A stretch of DNA of 64,000 bases from Pseudomonadota bacterium (GCA_021849075.1 JAJZTH010000002.1:1-64000), one strand, 5' to 3'; positions 7,643 to 14,887 are shown, counted from the first letter of the stretch. Translations and numbers: made by a program. Notes: a model not told the origin generated them from the sequence alone.

Positions 7643-9352
7643 CTACAAGAACCGGATACTGCCGAAAAGGCTGACCCTAACGTTGCCAAGGTTGGGGTCG
7701 AGGGTTCGAATCCCTTCGCCCGCTCCATCGTTACCATACATTGAAATTCCCCCCGCCTGGGGCGCGTCCGTCCCGGTCGCAAGCGCCAGCATGGAATTCA
7801 GGCGCCCCGTAACTTCAATCGTCACGCCCTTCGCGCTGGTCGCCTTCGGCCGGACGTGGACGCTATTGATCAGCGCGCGCAATTTCGGGATCGCTTCCAG
7901 TCGGGCTTCAGGGTTTTCCGCCAGCGCCGCGTTCAGCTTGGCGACCTGGGCGCGATAGTCCGCCACGATAGTCGGGTGAAGGGCGACGACGGGGAGCTGT
8001 TCAAGCTGTTCCAGTTCGGCCGCCAGCGTGTCGCGTTCCGCCCGCGCCTTCCCCAGAACTTCCCGGATTTCGACAAATTCGTCCGCCCCGTCGGCGACCG
8101 CCATGACAAGGCGTTCGACCTTGGCGACGGCTTCGCGGTGGCGCTTCTTCAGCCGTTCGCTTTCGCGCGCCAATTCCTTCGCCCGGCGGGCATGTTCCAG
8201 ATGATATTCGCGGACATAGATTTCGATCAGGTCCGGGTCCAGCATGTGTTCCTGAAGCCCGGACAGGACGCGGGCTTCCATTTGCGCGGTCGAAATCGTC
8301 CGGTTGTTGTCGCACGCGGCCGGTCCGCCTTCGCGGTGGCGCGAACAGCCCCAGCGTTCGGTCCCGATGATCGTCCAGGCGCCGTCACAGACGCCACAGC
8401 GCACGATCCCCGAAAGCATGTGCTTCGGCCGCCTGGACTGTTCAGGGCGCCGCGTCTGGACCTTCCCCAGCATGTCTTGCACCGCTTGCCATAGCTGATC
8501 GTCCACGATCCGAAGTTCAGGGACGTCTTCGATCAGCCATTCGCTTTCCGGGTTCGCCCGGATCAGCGCCTTGCGGGTCCGGGGATCGACCATTTTCCGC
8601 GTCCGGTTGAAGATCAGCTTCCCGACATAGAGCTGGTTTTGCAATATGCCGTTCTTCCGCTTCCGGTCCCCGTATAGGGTGGACGCGCGCCAGAAACTGT
8701 TCCCGCCGGATCGCGGCTGGACGGCTGGCACGCCTTCAGCGTTCAGGCGATCCGCGATCATGCGCGGACTGACGCCCGCCGCATATTCCCGGAAGATGCG
8801 CCGGACGACTTCGGCCTGATCGTCGTCGATTTCGCGCAAGCCCCTGATCAGCTCGCCGCGTTCGTCCAGCTTGTTCGCCTTGCGATAGCCATAGGCGATC
8901 CCGGCGGCGCTGCGCTTTTGCGATATGGTCCCGCGCTGTCCGCGCTTCACCTTGGCGGCAAGGTCTTTCCGGAACTGGGCGTCCATCAATCCCCGGAAGG
9001 TCGCCGTGATTTCGGTCACTTCGCCGTCGGACAGGGTGAACAGCCGCGCGCCCGCGAAGGTGAGGCGTTCCCGGATTGTGAAGGCGTCGCCCTGGTGACG
9101 GGCGATCCGGTCCGTCGCTTCCGCCAGAACCTGATCGACGCCGCCCGCTTCGACGCGCGCCAGCATGGCGTTCAGCCCAGGGCGTGCCCCTTCGTCGATC
9201 CCGGCGGCGCCGCTGATCGCGAAGTCCGTGAAGACGTCCACGACGTCCCAGCCTTCCCGATCCGCGCGGTCGCGGCAAAGTGCGACCTGATCTTCAATGG
9301 ACCGGGCGTTCTGAAGCGTCGAACTGAAGCGGGCATAGATAACCGTCTTCAT
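7643..9352 (-). CDS. Large serine integrase of the prophage
   Basis: A 569-aa large serine recombinase. The N-terminal resolvase domain shows VIYARFSSTLQNARSIEDQ with the nucleophile Ser at about residue 10, and catalytic arginines in ATDRIARHQGD. Next are a recombinase domain (about 160-290), a zinc ribbon (CGVC near 330 and later cysteines in CSRH and ACDN) and a coiled-coil stretch (about 395-470). The last 28 residues are not a conserved domain: they come from reading through attL into the tRNA-Gly remnant on the reverse strand. In the excised phage the tail would end NCALPYFLKAAV instead. It catalyses integration at attB and, with a directionality factor, excision. It closes the leftward operon. 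Confidence 0.93.
   Translation of the reverse strand: MKTVIYARFSSTLQNARSIEDQVALCRDRADREGWDVVDVFTDFAISGAAGIDEGARPGLNAMLARVEAGGVDQVLAEATDRIARHQGDAFTIRERLTFAGARLFTLSDGEVTEITATFRGLMDAQFRKDLAAKVKRGQRGTISQKRSAAGIAYGYRKANKLDERGELIRGLREIDDDQAEVVRRIFREYAAGVSPRMIADRLNAEGVPAVQPRSGGNSFWRASTLYGDRKRKNGILQNQLYVGKLIFNRTRKMVDPRTRKALIRANPESEWLIEDVPELRIVDDQLWQAVQDMLGKVQTRRPEQSRRPKHMLSGIVRCGVCDGAWTIIGTERWGCSRHREGGPAACDNNRTISTAQMEARVLSGLQEHMLDPDLIEIYVREYHLEHARRAKELARESERLKKRHREAVAKVERLVMAVADGADEFVEIREVLGKARAERDTLAAELEQLEQLPVVALHPTIVADYRAQVAKLNAALAENPEARLEAIPKLRALINSVHVRPKATSAKGVTIEVTGRLNSMLALATGTDAPQAGGISMYGNDGAGEGIRTLDPNLGNVRVSLFGSIRFL
7683..7727 (+). other. 3' remnant of tRNA-Gly(GCC), island attachment site
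   Basis: These 45 bases match the 3' part of a tRNA-Gly with anticodon GCC: anticodon loop TTGCCAA, anticodon stem strand GGTTG, T-arm GAGGG-TTCGAAT-CCCTT, acceptor strand CGCCCGC, discriminator T and CCA. The 5' half (which would begin GCGGGCG) is absent upstream, so this is not a tRNA gene. A fragment that starts in the anticodon loop is what a tRNA-targeting tyrosine integrase leaves at the far end of its island. The intact tRNA should lie left of the window. Confidence 0.8.
7711..7739 (+). other. attL of the serine-integrase prophage
   Basis: The 17-base core TCCCTTCGCCCGCTCCA (7711-7727), inside the tRNA-Gly remnant, is repeated exactly at 47034-47050. On the phage side it is followed by the arm CGTTACCATAC (7729-7739), the reverse complement of an arm at the other phage end. 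The serine integrase gene crosses this junction. Confidence 0.85.
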
Positions 9353-9561
9353 GGATCAAGCCGTTTCAACAGCCAGTGGATCCAAGTAAAGGGCGGCGCG
9401 GTGCGCAATGTTGCGATGAAATCCCGCAAGGCGATATTGGCGACACGCCGCTGGAATAGACCTGTTCGTTCCAGTCGCGGACGCGCGGCGGCTGGCAAAG
9501 CAAGTTCTTCAGCCAGTTCCAGCCATGCGCGATCTTCCAGCGACTTCATGCTGTCTTCCAT
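9349..9561 (-). CDS. Small phage protein coupled to the integrase
   Basis: A 70-aa protein, or 66 aa from the second ATG at 9549, whose stop overlaps the integrase start (ATGA). It is rich in Leu, Ala and Arg and has no domain I recognise. Its position just before a serine integrase makes it one candidate for a directionality factor, but that is inference from place alone. It overlaps the gene upstream by 53 bases in another frame. Confidence 0.5.
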   Translation of the reverse strand: MEDSMKSLEDRAWLELAEELALPAAARPRLERTGLFQRRVANIALRDFIATLRTAPPFTWIHWLLKRLDP

Positions 9562-9655
9562 CCTTTTCTTTCAAACGCGCAATATCGCGCGCCGCGTTCG
9601 CCCGCGCAAGCGCCTTCACGAAGTCCACGACTGAAGGGTCAACCGGGGGCTTCAT
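9509..9655 (-). CDS. Small phage protein of 48 aa
   Basis: A short basic helical protein starting MKPPVDPSVVDFVKALARA. Its ATG overlaps the stop of the gene upstream (ATGA at 9652-9655), the pattern seen all along this operon, which is the main reason to accept it. No known domain. Confidence 0.45.
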   Translation of the reverse strand: MKPPVDPSVVDFVKALARANAARDIARLKEKDGRQHEVAGRSRMAGTG

Positions 9656-9948
9656 GCTTCCCCCAGCAATATCTTCAGCGCGACTTGTCCGCCGTGCGCA
9701 TTGCAATAGGGCTTCCCGTCGATTTCGACCGTCGCTTGACGGACGCAACGCTTCGGATCGACGTCCAGCATTTGCCCGGTCGCTTCGTGATAGGAAGACC
9801 GTCGCGTCGCGCCCGGACCATATCGCTTCGCCCGCCAGCCCGGCGCGTGCGTCGGATCGGCGACCTGGACGCTACACTGGGGCAGCGGCGGCCGTTCGGC
9901 TGGCGGCTGGACAAGGCGACGGACGGGCTTCACCCCCAGAATTTCCAC
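9652..9948 (-). CDS. Phage hypothetical protein with a possible zinc knuckle
   Basis: A 98-aa protein. Its C-terminal half has KRCVRQATVEIDGKPYCNAHGG (about residues 66-87), with two Cys and one His spaced like a small zinc site. I do not recognise the family. The start lies 19 bases inside the end of the DUF1643 gene, and the stop overlaps the next start, so it is translated as part of the leftward operon. Confidence 0.6.
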   Translation of the reverse strand: MEILGVKPVRRLVQPPAERPPLPQCSVQVADPTHAPGWRAKRYGPGATRRSSYHEATGQMLDVDPKRCVRQATVEIDGKPYCNAHGGQVALKILLGEA

Positions 9949-10496
9949 GGCTGGGGCTGAAGCCCAAGGGACAGATAGAGGGGATGGCGGGGAAGCCCGG
10001 TCGCCGTGAACGCCAGCGCATGAAGCGGCACCTTCGCGGCGCCCAGCATCGCCCGGACCCTATGTTCCCGTTCGCGGTGGACGCCATGCGCGCCCCATGC
10101 GGCGATATTGAGCGCGGACGCGGCGACCGCCAGTCGGATCGCTTCGTCATTGAAAGGACCGACGGGATCGCGCTGGCGCTTCATGGCGGCCGGATCGGTC
10201 GCGCGCCATGCGAACAGGTTCCAGACGATCAGCCCGCCAGCGCCGCCAGCGGTCGCCCGCGTCTGGCAACGGGTGACAGTCGGGTCCAACTGCAAATGAT
10301 CGGCCGTGGACGGGTTCAGCATCCCGAACGACCAGAACGGCCGGGCCGGGTTCCAGACACGCCAAAGCAGATAGCGGAAGCCTTCGCACGGGCTGAAGAC
10401 CGCGCCAGCGTCCCCGGCGATCCCGTCGGCGATCCTGACGTCCGCCCGCTTCAAGCCGTCCAGCATGGCGCCCAGGGCGTCGAGTGCGGGCGTCAT
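9930..10496 (-). CDS. DUF1643 family protein
   Basis: A 188-aa protein with the DUF1643 signature: RYLLWRVWNPARPFWSFGMLNPSTAD (about residues 41-66), then V-T-R-C near 75 and GGLIVWNLFAWRATDP, and a WGAHG block. DUF1643 proteins are common in phages and near defence or modification genes; their activity is not established. The start at 10496 overlaps the stop of the DUF5131 gene (ATGA), which rules out longer openings. Neighbours are nucleotide- or radical-type enzymes, so a role in nucleotide or base chemistry is possible. Confidence 0.85.
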   Translation of the reverse strand: MTPALDALGAMLDGLKRADVRIADGIAGDAGAVFSPCEGFRYLLWRVWNPARPFWSFGMLNPSTADHLQLDPTVTRCQTRATAGGAGGLIVWNLFAWRATDPAAMKRQRDPVGPFNDEAIRLAVAASALNIAAWGAHGVHREREHRVRAMLGAAKVPLHALAFTATGLPRHPLYLSLGLQPQPWKFWG

Positions 10497-11263
10497 GCCT
10501 TGATCCCCAGCGGATAGCCGTCGTGGATTACGCCGTCGAGCTGGCGACCTAGCGCCTTGATCGCTTTCTGATTTGCGCCTTCCCATTGCTTGAACAGGAA
10601 GGGGACGCCCGCTTCGGCGCACTGGTCGCGAAGGAACCGAAACCAATCCGGATCGGCGTGACGAAACGCGCGGCCGCTTTCGCCGCCAGTTATGATCCAG
10701 TGAATTGCAGACAGGTCGCCCAGATCGACACGCCCAAGCAACGGTTCCATAGACAGGAACCGAACGACGGCCGGGATCGTGACAAGATGCGCTTTGCGGC
10801 GATCATATTCAGCCTGATTTTCAGCCGTGCAACCGATCCAGACGTTCGGATAGCCGTTCCCCCAGTCGCCCGGCAGATACTTTGCAAGGTTCTGCGGCCG
10901 CTTCGTAAGCAACAGCCAGTCCAGGTTCGGCGTCGCCCGGATCAGCGCCCAAAGATCGTCCCGCCATTGTGGCAGGATCGACGAATGATTGTCGCCGACG
11001 TCGGCAAGGCTGGCGCAAAAGACGCGTGGACGGCTGGCGGCGCCTTCAGCTTCGCGGTTCCATTTGACCGGGTTCCCCCAGGTCTTCGTCCGCGTTCGGC
11101 TGGCGTGCGGTCCCCAGCGGGTTGCCCCGCCCTGAAGTCCGCGCGCGTCCCAAGCCTCTGCATAGCAATGGTCGCAAGCCGGGCTGATCTTCGTGCATCC
11201 GATCCACGGATTGAACGTGTGCGTCGTCCATTCGATACCGCTGTTTTCAGCCATTTTTGCCAC
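10493..11263 (-). CDS. Phage Gp37/Gp68 family protein (DUF5131), radical-SAM-like
   Basis: A 256-aa member of the DUF5131 (phage Gp37/Gp68) family. Near the N-terminus it has TFNPWIGCTKISPACDHCYAE, three cysteines spaced C-x7-C-x2-C that suit an iron-sulfur cluster as in spore-photoproduct-lyase relatives. Further along are RPRVFCASLADVGD, LDWLLLTKRPQNL, NVWIGCTAENQ and WIITGGESG, all family blocks. The substrate is unknown. The start overlaps the previous gene by 17 bases. It sits with DUF1643 and an HD hydrolase, a pairing often seen in phage early operons. Confidence 0.88.
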   Translation of the reverse strand: MAKMAENSGIEWTTHTFNPWIGCTKISPACDHCYAEAWDARGLQGGATRWGPHASRTRTKTWGNPVKWNREAEGAASRPRVFCASLADVGDNHSSILPQWRDDLWALIRATPNLDWLLLTKRPQNLAKYLPGDWGNGYPNVWIGCTAENQAEYDRRKAHLVTIPAVVRFLSMEPLLGRVDLGDLSAIHWIITGGESGRAFRHADPDWFRFLRDQCAEAGVPFLFKQWEGANQKAIKALGRQLDGVIHDGYPLGIKA

Positions 11264-11651
11264 CTTCCGGGTTCAGTTCGGGATCGCGGTGGAACAGGGC
11301 TTCGACGTCGGACGCGATCACGCGAAGCCCATGCGCGTCGGCTGGGCGCAAGGTCGCCATGTGGCGCATATAGCGGACGATCCCCGCGCGTTCGTCGTCG
11401 GCGGACGGCTGGTCGCCCGCGTCCCAGTGGCGTTCCAGAATGTCGGCGACCTTCGCCGCCACGGCGTCCGGGTCTTCCAGATAGCCCGCGACGATCAGCA
11501 TGGGGAAGCGAAGCCCGAAGGACGTCCCCCTTTCCGTCTTCGTCGGCGGCGATTGATAATGGATCGCGACGCAACGCGCCTTCAGATCGTCGCGGTCAAG
11601 ATTGCGAAGATAGGCGGTCGCGTCCACGGTGAAACAGCGATGGTCCGTCAT
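11247..11651 (-). CDS. Phage hypothetical protein, 134 aa
   Basis: Starts MTDHRCFTVDATAYLRNLDRDDL. It has a hydrophobic core segment (FGLRFPMLIVAGYLEDPDAVAAKVADIL) typical of small helical-plus-sheet phage proteins. The ATG at 11651 overlaps the stop of the HD gene (ATGA). I do not recognise a function. It ends 17 bases inside the DUF5131 gene. Confidence 0.7.
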   Translation of the reverse strand: MTDHRCFTVDATAYLRNLDRDDLKARCVAIHYQSPPTKTERGTSFGLRFPMLIVAGYLEDPDAVAAKVADILERHWDAGDQPSADDERAGIVRYMRHMATLRPADAHGLRVIASDVEALFHRDPELNPEGGKNG

Positions 11652-12241
11652 GCCGCCGCCCTTTCGCCCTGAAGGTCTTCCAGCCAGTGCCCATAGCGGT
11701 TCCAGGCGCGAAGCCATGCGGCGGTCGCATATTCGGGCCGGTCGCAATTCAGGCGCGTCGTCTTCGCCCGTTCCCAGTGCGCCGGATCGACCGGAAGCCC
11801 GGACCAGTAACCCGGCGCCGTCGGCATGAGTTCGCGCGCTTCGACAAGGCACATGGCAAGGTCCGCCCCCTTGATCGGCGGCGCCTTCAGCCCGCCCAGG
11901 GCGCGTTCGGCCGGGGACAGGAACCGCGCGGCGATAGCTTCTTCGACGCGGGCTTCAATCGCCCGATAGTCGGGAAGAAGCGCCTTCAGCGGCCGCGTCA
12001 CGTCGCCGATGAACGCTTCGCTGGCGTCGTGAAGCAACGCGGCGCGCGCGTGTTCGACCGGCACAAGGCGGGCGACGTGAAAGCAATGTTCCGCGACCGA
12101 ATAGAAGCGGTTCGTCTGTCCGGCAAAGCGGCAAACCCGCCCCAGCCCATGCGCGACGTCGCCCAGGGTGAAGTCCGATCCTTCCGGGTCCAGAATGTCG
12201 AACAGCGCGCCCGACGCCAACATGATCCGCGTGTCCGTCAT
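11648..12241 (-). CDS. HD-domain phosphohydrolase, YfbR/5'-nucleotidase-like
   Basis: A 197-aa protein with the HD metal motif spread over FYSVAEHCFHVARL (first His), ALLHDASEAFIGDVTRPLK (the HD pair) and a later Asp in KGADLAM. This layout matches YfbR-like 5'-deoxynucleotidases and related phage enzymes that hydrolyse (d)NMPs or (d)NTP analogues. A phage could use it to adjust nucleotide pools, for example to remove a competing base. Substrate is inference. It overlaps both neighbours by four bases. Confidence 0.82.
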   Translation of the reverse strand: MTDTRIMLASGALFDILDPEGSDFTLGDVAHGLGRVCRFAGQTNRFYSVAEHCFHVARLVPVEHARAALLHDASEAFIGDVTRPLKALLPDYRAIEARVEEAIAARFLSPAERALGGLKAPPIKGADLAMCLVEARELMPTAPGYWSGLPVDPAHWERAKTTRLNCDRPEYATAAWLRAWNRYGHWLEDLQGERAAA

Positions 12242-12495
12242 TTCAGGTTCCCTTCCAGTGAGACGGCGGCCGGTTTGACCGGCGGCAATTCGGGGCGATG
12301 CGTCCCGGCGCGGACGGCGGCGACGATCTGTTCGCGCGACACGGTTCCGCGAAGGCGGGTGGACAGCCAGTCGGCGACGTCCCCTTCGATCAGTTCGATC
12401 AGCTTCCCGACGACGGCAATGTCACGCACGTCGAAGGCGACGTCCGCGCGGTTCATCAAATTGACCGCGTAAAGGCGGTTTTCCTGTTCAGTCAT
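12238..12495 (-). CDS. Small phage hypothetical protein, 85 aa
   Basis: An acidic-then-basic small protein starting MTEQENRLYAVNLMNRADV. The ATG at 12495 overlaps the stop of the winged-helix gene upstream, so I prefer it to the ATG four codons earlier. No domain recognised. It belongs to the overlapping chain of the leftward operon. Confidence 0.6.
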   Translation of the reverse strand: MTEQENRLYAVNLMNRADVAFDVRDIAVVGKLIELIEGDVADWLSTRLRGTVSREQIVAAVRAGTHRPELPPVKPAAVSLEGNLK

Positions 12496-12854
12496 GCGTT
12501 CCCCCATGCGTGAAGCGTGTTCGGGTCTTCCGTGAAGAAGTAAGCGCGGCGGCCGGGCGCCGGGCTGATCGTGTGGATCAGCCGCTGGTCGAAGTGCCGG
12601 TCCATCGCGTCGCGAAGGCGGCTGATATGGACCTGGACCCGATTGGTTTCCGGGTCGAAGCGGAGCGACCAGACGCGTTCGCGCAATTCGACGGCCGGGA
12701 TCGGCCGGTTCCGATGCCAGATCATATAGGCCAGAACGTCGATTTCGCGGGGCCGAAGCTGCAATTCGACGCCCGCACGCGTGACGCGCCGGGAAATCAG
12801 GTCCAGCGTCAGATCGGCGACGCGAAGCGTCAGAATGTCCGCCGGGAAGCTCAC
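12492..12854 (-). CDS. Stand-alone OmpR/PhoB-type winged-helix DNA-binding protein
   Basis: A 120-aa protein that is almost entirely a Trans_reg_C winged helix: LRPREIDVLAYMIWHRNRPIPAVELRERVW, then the recognition-helix stretch NRVQVHISRLRDAMD and a C-terminal hairpin with RRAYFF. There is no receiver domain, so it cannot be a classical phosphorylated response regulator. The GTG start at 12854 overlaps the stop of the gene upstream (GTGA). It may regulate phage or host promoters during induction; target sites are not evident. Confidence 0.8.
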   Translation of the reverse strand: MSFPADILTLRVADLTLDLISRRVTRAGVELQLRPREIDVLAYMIWHRNRPIPAVELRERVWSLRFDPETNRVQVHISRLRDAMDRHFDQRLIHTISPAPGRRAYFFTEDPNTLHAWGNA

Positions 12855-13075
12855 GACACGCGCTTCAGCAAACCGGCGGCGGACAGGGCGTCGAACCGCG
12901 CAAGGGCGTCGTGCATCGGTTCGGCCGCGTCTTGCGGGCGGGCGTCGGCGACGTCCAAGGCATGGACCGCCAGATCGACCGCCGTGGAATAAGCCTGTTC
13001 GGCCGTTTCCGTGACTTGCCCGTCTAGCAGGGTGGAAAACGTGATCAGATTGACCGCGTGATTGGGCGCGCTCAT
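12851..13075 (-). CDS. Phage hypothetical protein, 74 aa
   Basis: Starts MSAPNHAVNLITFSTLLDGQV and is mostly predicted helix, acidic and Ala rich. ATG overlaps the stop of the upstream gene. Function unknown. Confidence 0.6.
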   Translation of the reverse strand: MSAPNHAVNLITFSTLLDGQVTETAEQAYSTAVDLAVHALDVADARPQDAAEPMHDALARFDALSAAGLLKRVS

Positions 13076-13515
13076 GGTCGAACCTCGGCTTTAAGAATGG
13101 CCGCACGTAATTCCCGCAATGCGCTTTCCGTGTCGTCCGTGCGGCAGAATTCCCCGACTTCGATCAAATGTCGCGCGGCTTCGAGAAGATCGGGGGCGGC
13201 GGCGATCAGGCAGGCGTCGGCGTGGGCGATCCCGCAAATGTCATAACGATAGACCGTTTCGTCGGACTTAGCCGCCGTCATACCGATCACGTCATTATCG
13301 CCAACGGCGAACCGACATAGTTCCGACGCCTTCACCATGCGGCCATTGACCTGAAAGACCGGGCCCGCGCCTTGCATTCCCACGCGGCGGAAGCCCATGA
13401 CGTAGCGGCGGCCGGAATGCGTCGTCGCTAGATACATATTATTGGGCGTGCCGAACCACGCCCACGGGCCGGGAGTATGTGAGGGCGCGGCAATCATTTC
13501 GCGATCTTCGGTCAT
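13072..13515 (-). CDS. Phage hypothetical protein with the ADACLIAAAPDLLEA motif
   Basis: A 147-aa protein. The segment AHADACLIAAAPDLLEAARHL (about residues 98-118) is a hallmark of a very common family of phage and prophage proteins of unknown function. The N-terminal half begins with HTPGPWAWFG, also typical of that family. It is coupled to both neighbours by ATGA overlaps. It is useful as a phage marker but gives no biochemical clue. Confidence 0.72.
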   Translation of the reverse strand: MTEDREMIAAPSHTPGPWAWFGTPNNMYLATTHSGRRYVMGFRRVGMQGAGPVFQVNGRMVKASELCRFAVGDNDVIGMTAAKSDETVYRYDICGIAHADACLIAAAPDLLEAARHLIEVGEFCRTDDTESALRELRAAILKAEVRP

Positions 13516-13709
13516 GCCGCCGCCTTCCAGAAACCGGCGCCGCGAATGAAGCCGAAGGACCGGCGGGGCGTGTGGATCGCTATTCCATCCCTATCCATGC
13601 ACAGTTCGAACCCGGCGATCCGAACATAAGGATTGAAGCGAAGGCGGGCTTCACCCTTGGCGTTGCGCCCCTTGAAAGGATCGCGAACGAACAGGCTGAT
13701 CCTGATCAT
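13512..13709 (-). CDS. Small phage hypothetical protein, 65 aa
   Basis: A basic 65-aa protein starting MIRISLFVRDPFKGRNAKGE. No recognised domain. Start and stop each overlap a neighbouring gene by four bases. Confidence 0.6.
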   Translation of the reverse strand: MIRISLFVRDPFKGRNAKGEARLRFNPYVRIAGFELCMDRDGIAIHTPRRSFGFIRGAGFWKAAA

Positions 13710-13876
13710 GACAGCGCCCCCGACTGGATCAGGTAGCGGGCGCCCTGGGCGACGAACATGATCACGGTCGCGGCGATCACCGCATAGGCGAAGCGGGCGG
13801 TTAGACGGTCCAGTCGGGCGACAAGCGCCCGGCGTTCAACGTCCGTCAGTTCGCCGATCCGAAGAAGGTCCAGCAT
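13706..13876 (-). CDS. 56-aa single-span membrane protein, first gene of the leftward operon
   Basis: The frame reads MLDLLRIGELTDVERRALVA, then a hydrophobic segment FAYAVIAATVIMFVAQ (about residues 29-44) and a short tail. It would insert once in the inner membrane. The stop overlaps the next start (ATGA). It lies about 40 bases downstream of the double operator, so it is the first gene expressed from the leftward promoter. Function unknown. Confidence 0.55.
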   Translation of the reverse strand: MLDLLRIGELTDVERRALVARLDRLTARFAYAVIAATVIMFVAQGARYLIQSGALS

Positions 13877-13916
13877 GGCAATTTCTCCACCGCCGGGACG
13901 CCCGGCAATGGGGAAG

Positions 13917-13958
13917 CAATACCATGCGTATCGCCTAAGTCAATACAAAACGTATCGC
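13917..13958 (-). promoter_or_regulatory. Leftward early promoter with two repressor operators
   Basis: Read leftward there are two copies of GCGATAC-N5-GTATTG: 13941-13958 (centre GTTTT) and 13917-13934 (centre GCATG), spaced 24 bp start to start. Between them lies TTGACT, and 16 bases on TATTGC, giving a -35/-10 pair overlapped by both operators. The arrangement TTGACTTAGGCGATACGCA is repeated in the rightward promoter at 14888-14929. Confidence 0.72.
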
Positions 13959-14144
13959 GTTGACGCCCGCCGCAATCATCGGGACGAAGTATAACAAAAG
14001 CATGATAACATCGCCGCGCGTCATTCCAGCCAGTGGTCCCGGCGCGCGCGGCCGGGTGAAGCGGCAACGGACTTCTTCGGCCGCCATTGCGACCAGGACG
14101 AACAGCGATAGTCCGCTGAACAGAATGGTCGCCCAGATCATCAT
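13935..14144 (-). CDS. Small two-span membrane protein downstream of the repressor gene
   Basis: A 69-aa protein with two hydrophobic segments, MIWATILFSGLSLFVLVAMA (near residues 2-21) and VIMLLLYFVPMIAAGVNAI (near 46-64), joined by a basic loop. The ATG at 14144 overlaps the stop of the repressor gene, so it is co-expressed with the repressor during lysogeny. This makes it a candidate for a superinfection-exclusion or other lysogenic-conversion protein, by position only. Its last codons run into the leftward operators. Confidence 0.6.
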   Translation of the reverse strand: MMIWATILFSGLSLFVLVAMAAEEVRCRFTRPRAPGPLAGMTRGDVIMLLLYFVPMIAAGVNAIRFVLT

Positions 14145-14866
14145 TCGAAGCCGTTTGTCCGTGCCATGCGAAGAAGCCGCGACGCGTGCGGCTGATAGGA
14201 GCCTATCACGAAAGCGATCACCTGGACGAACCCGTCGTCGTCGTGATCCGGATCGGGCTTTCCGACTTCGATAGGCGCCTGGAATTCGGGCTTCGTCGAA
14301 CGCGGGATCAGCCAGCAACGGCCGTCGTCGTCCCGCTGGAATTCCTTCACCGTCAGTTCCCGCATTCCGTCGGCGCGGTGACGTTCGACGATCACATAGT
14401 CCCCGTTCGCCGGTTCAATGCCCAGGTCGAAGATCGAAAGGCAGTCCAGCAACGTCCCCGGCGCGAAGATCAGGTCCATGGAATGCCCGTCCACCCGCAA
14501 GCCGAAGCGCCTTGCGCGGGGGAAAGGCGTCGGTTCCACGACGATTTCGAAGCGATCCGACTGGGGCCATTCTGTCGTTTCCCGCCATACGCCAGCGGCA
14601 ACCGATCCCGTCACTTCCACGATCCTTTCCCGGCTGGCTTCGGCTGGGGCGATTTCCACCCTGTCCAGCGCCAATAGCCAGCCCGGATTGACGCGGAACG
14701 CCCTGGCATACCGCTTCGCCGCTTCGACGTCGAACGCCCGCGTCCCGTTTTCGTGATGCCGATAGGCGGGGATTTCCCAGCCAAAGGCGCGCGCGGCGTC
14801 GGCGGCGCTGTCATATCCGGCTTTGATCCGGGCTTCCCTAAGCCGAGCTGGCATAATGTCATTCAT
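14141..14866 (-). CDS. CI/C2-type prophage repressor (HTH_Xre plus S24 LexA-like peptidase)
   Basis: A 241-aa protein. The N-terminal Xre domain reads LREARIKAGYDSAADAARAFGW and then YRHHENGTRAF (about residues 6-50). The C-terminal S24 domain has LRVDGHSMDLIFAPGTLLDC, with the catalytic Ser in GHSMD (about residue 128), and DYVIVERH with a family Lys just after (about 171). RecA-stimulated self-cleavage on DNA damage is expected from the family. It sits between the two double operators and probably binds all five sites. The start at 14866 is the first ATG inside the region past the operators; ATG 14854 is an alternative. Confidence 0.88.
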   Translation of the reverse strand: MNDIMPARLREARIKAGYDSAADAARAFGWEIPAYRHHENGTRAFDVEAAKRYARAFRVNPGWLLALDRVEIAPAEASRERIVEVTGSVAAGVWRETTEWPQSDRFEIVVEPTPFPRARRFGLRVDGHSMDLIFAPGTLLDCLSIFDLGIEPANGDYVIVERHRADGMRELTVKEFQRDDDGRCWLIPRSTKPEFQAPIEVGKPDPDHDDDGFVQVIAFVIGSYQPHASRLLRMARTNGFE

Positions 14867-14887
14867 GGCCGGACGATACAGTCTGGC

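Noticed and set aside
7643..7727. C-terminal tail GIRTLDPNLG of the serine integrase as a conserved peptide motif
   Set aside because: It is the reverse-strand translation of the tRNA-Gly remnant; such tails arise wherever frames read through tRNA 3' ends.
7683..7727. Functional tRNA-Gly gene
   Set aside because: Only the anticodon loop to CCA is present; no D arm or 5' acceptor strand lies upstream.
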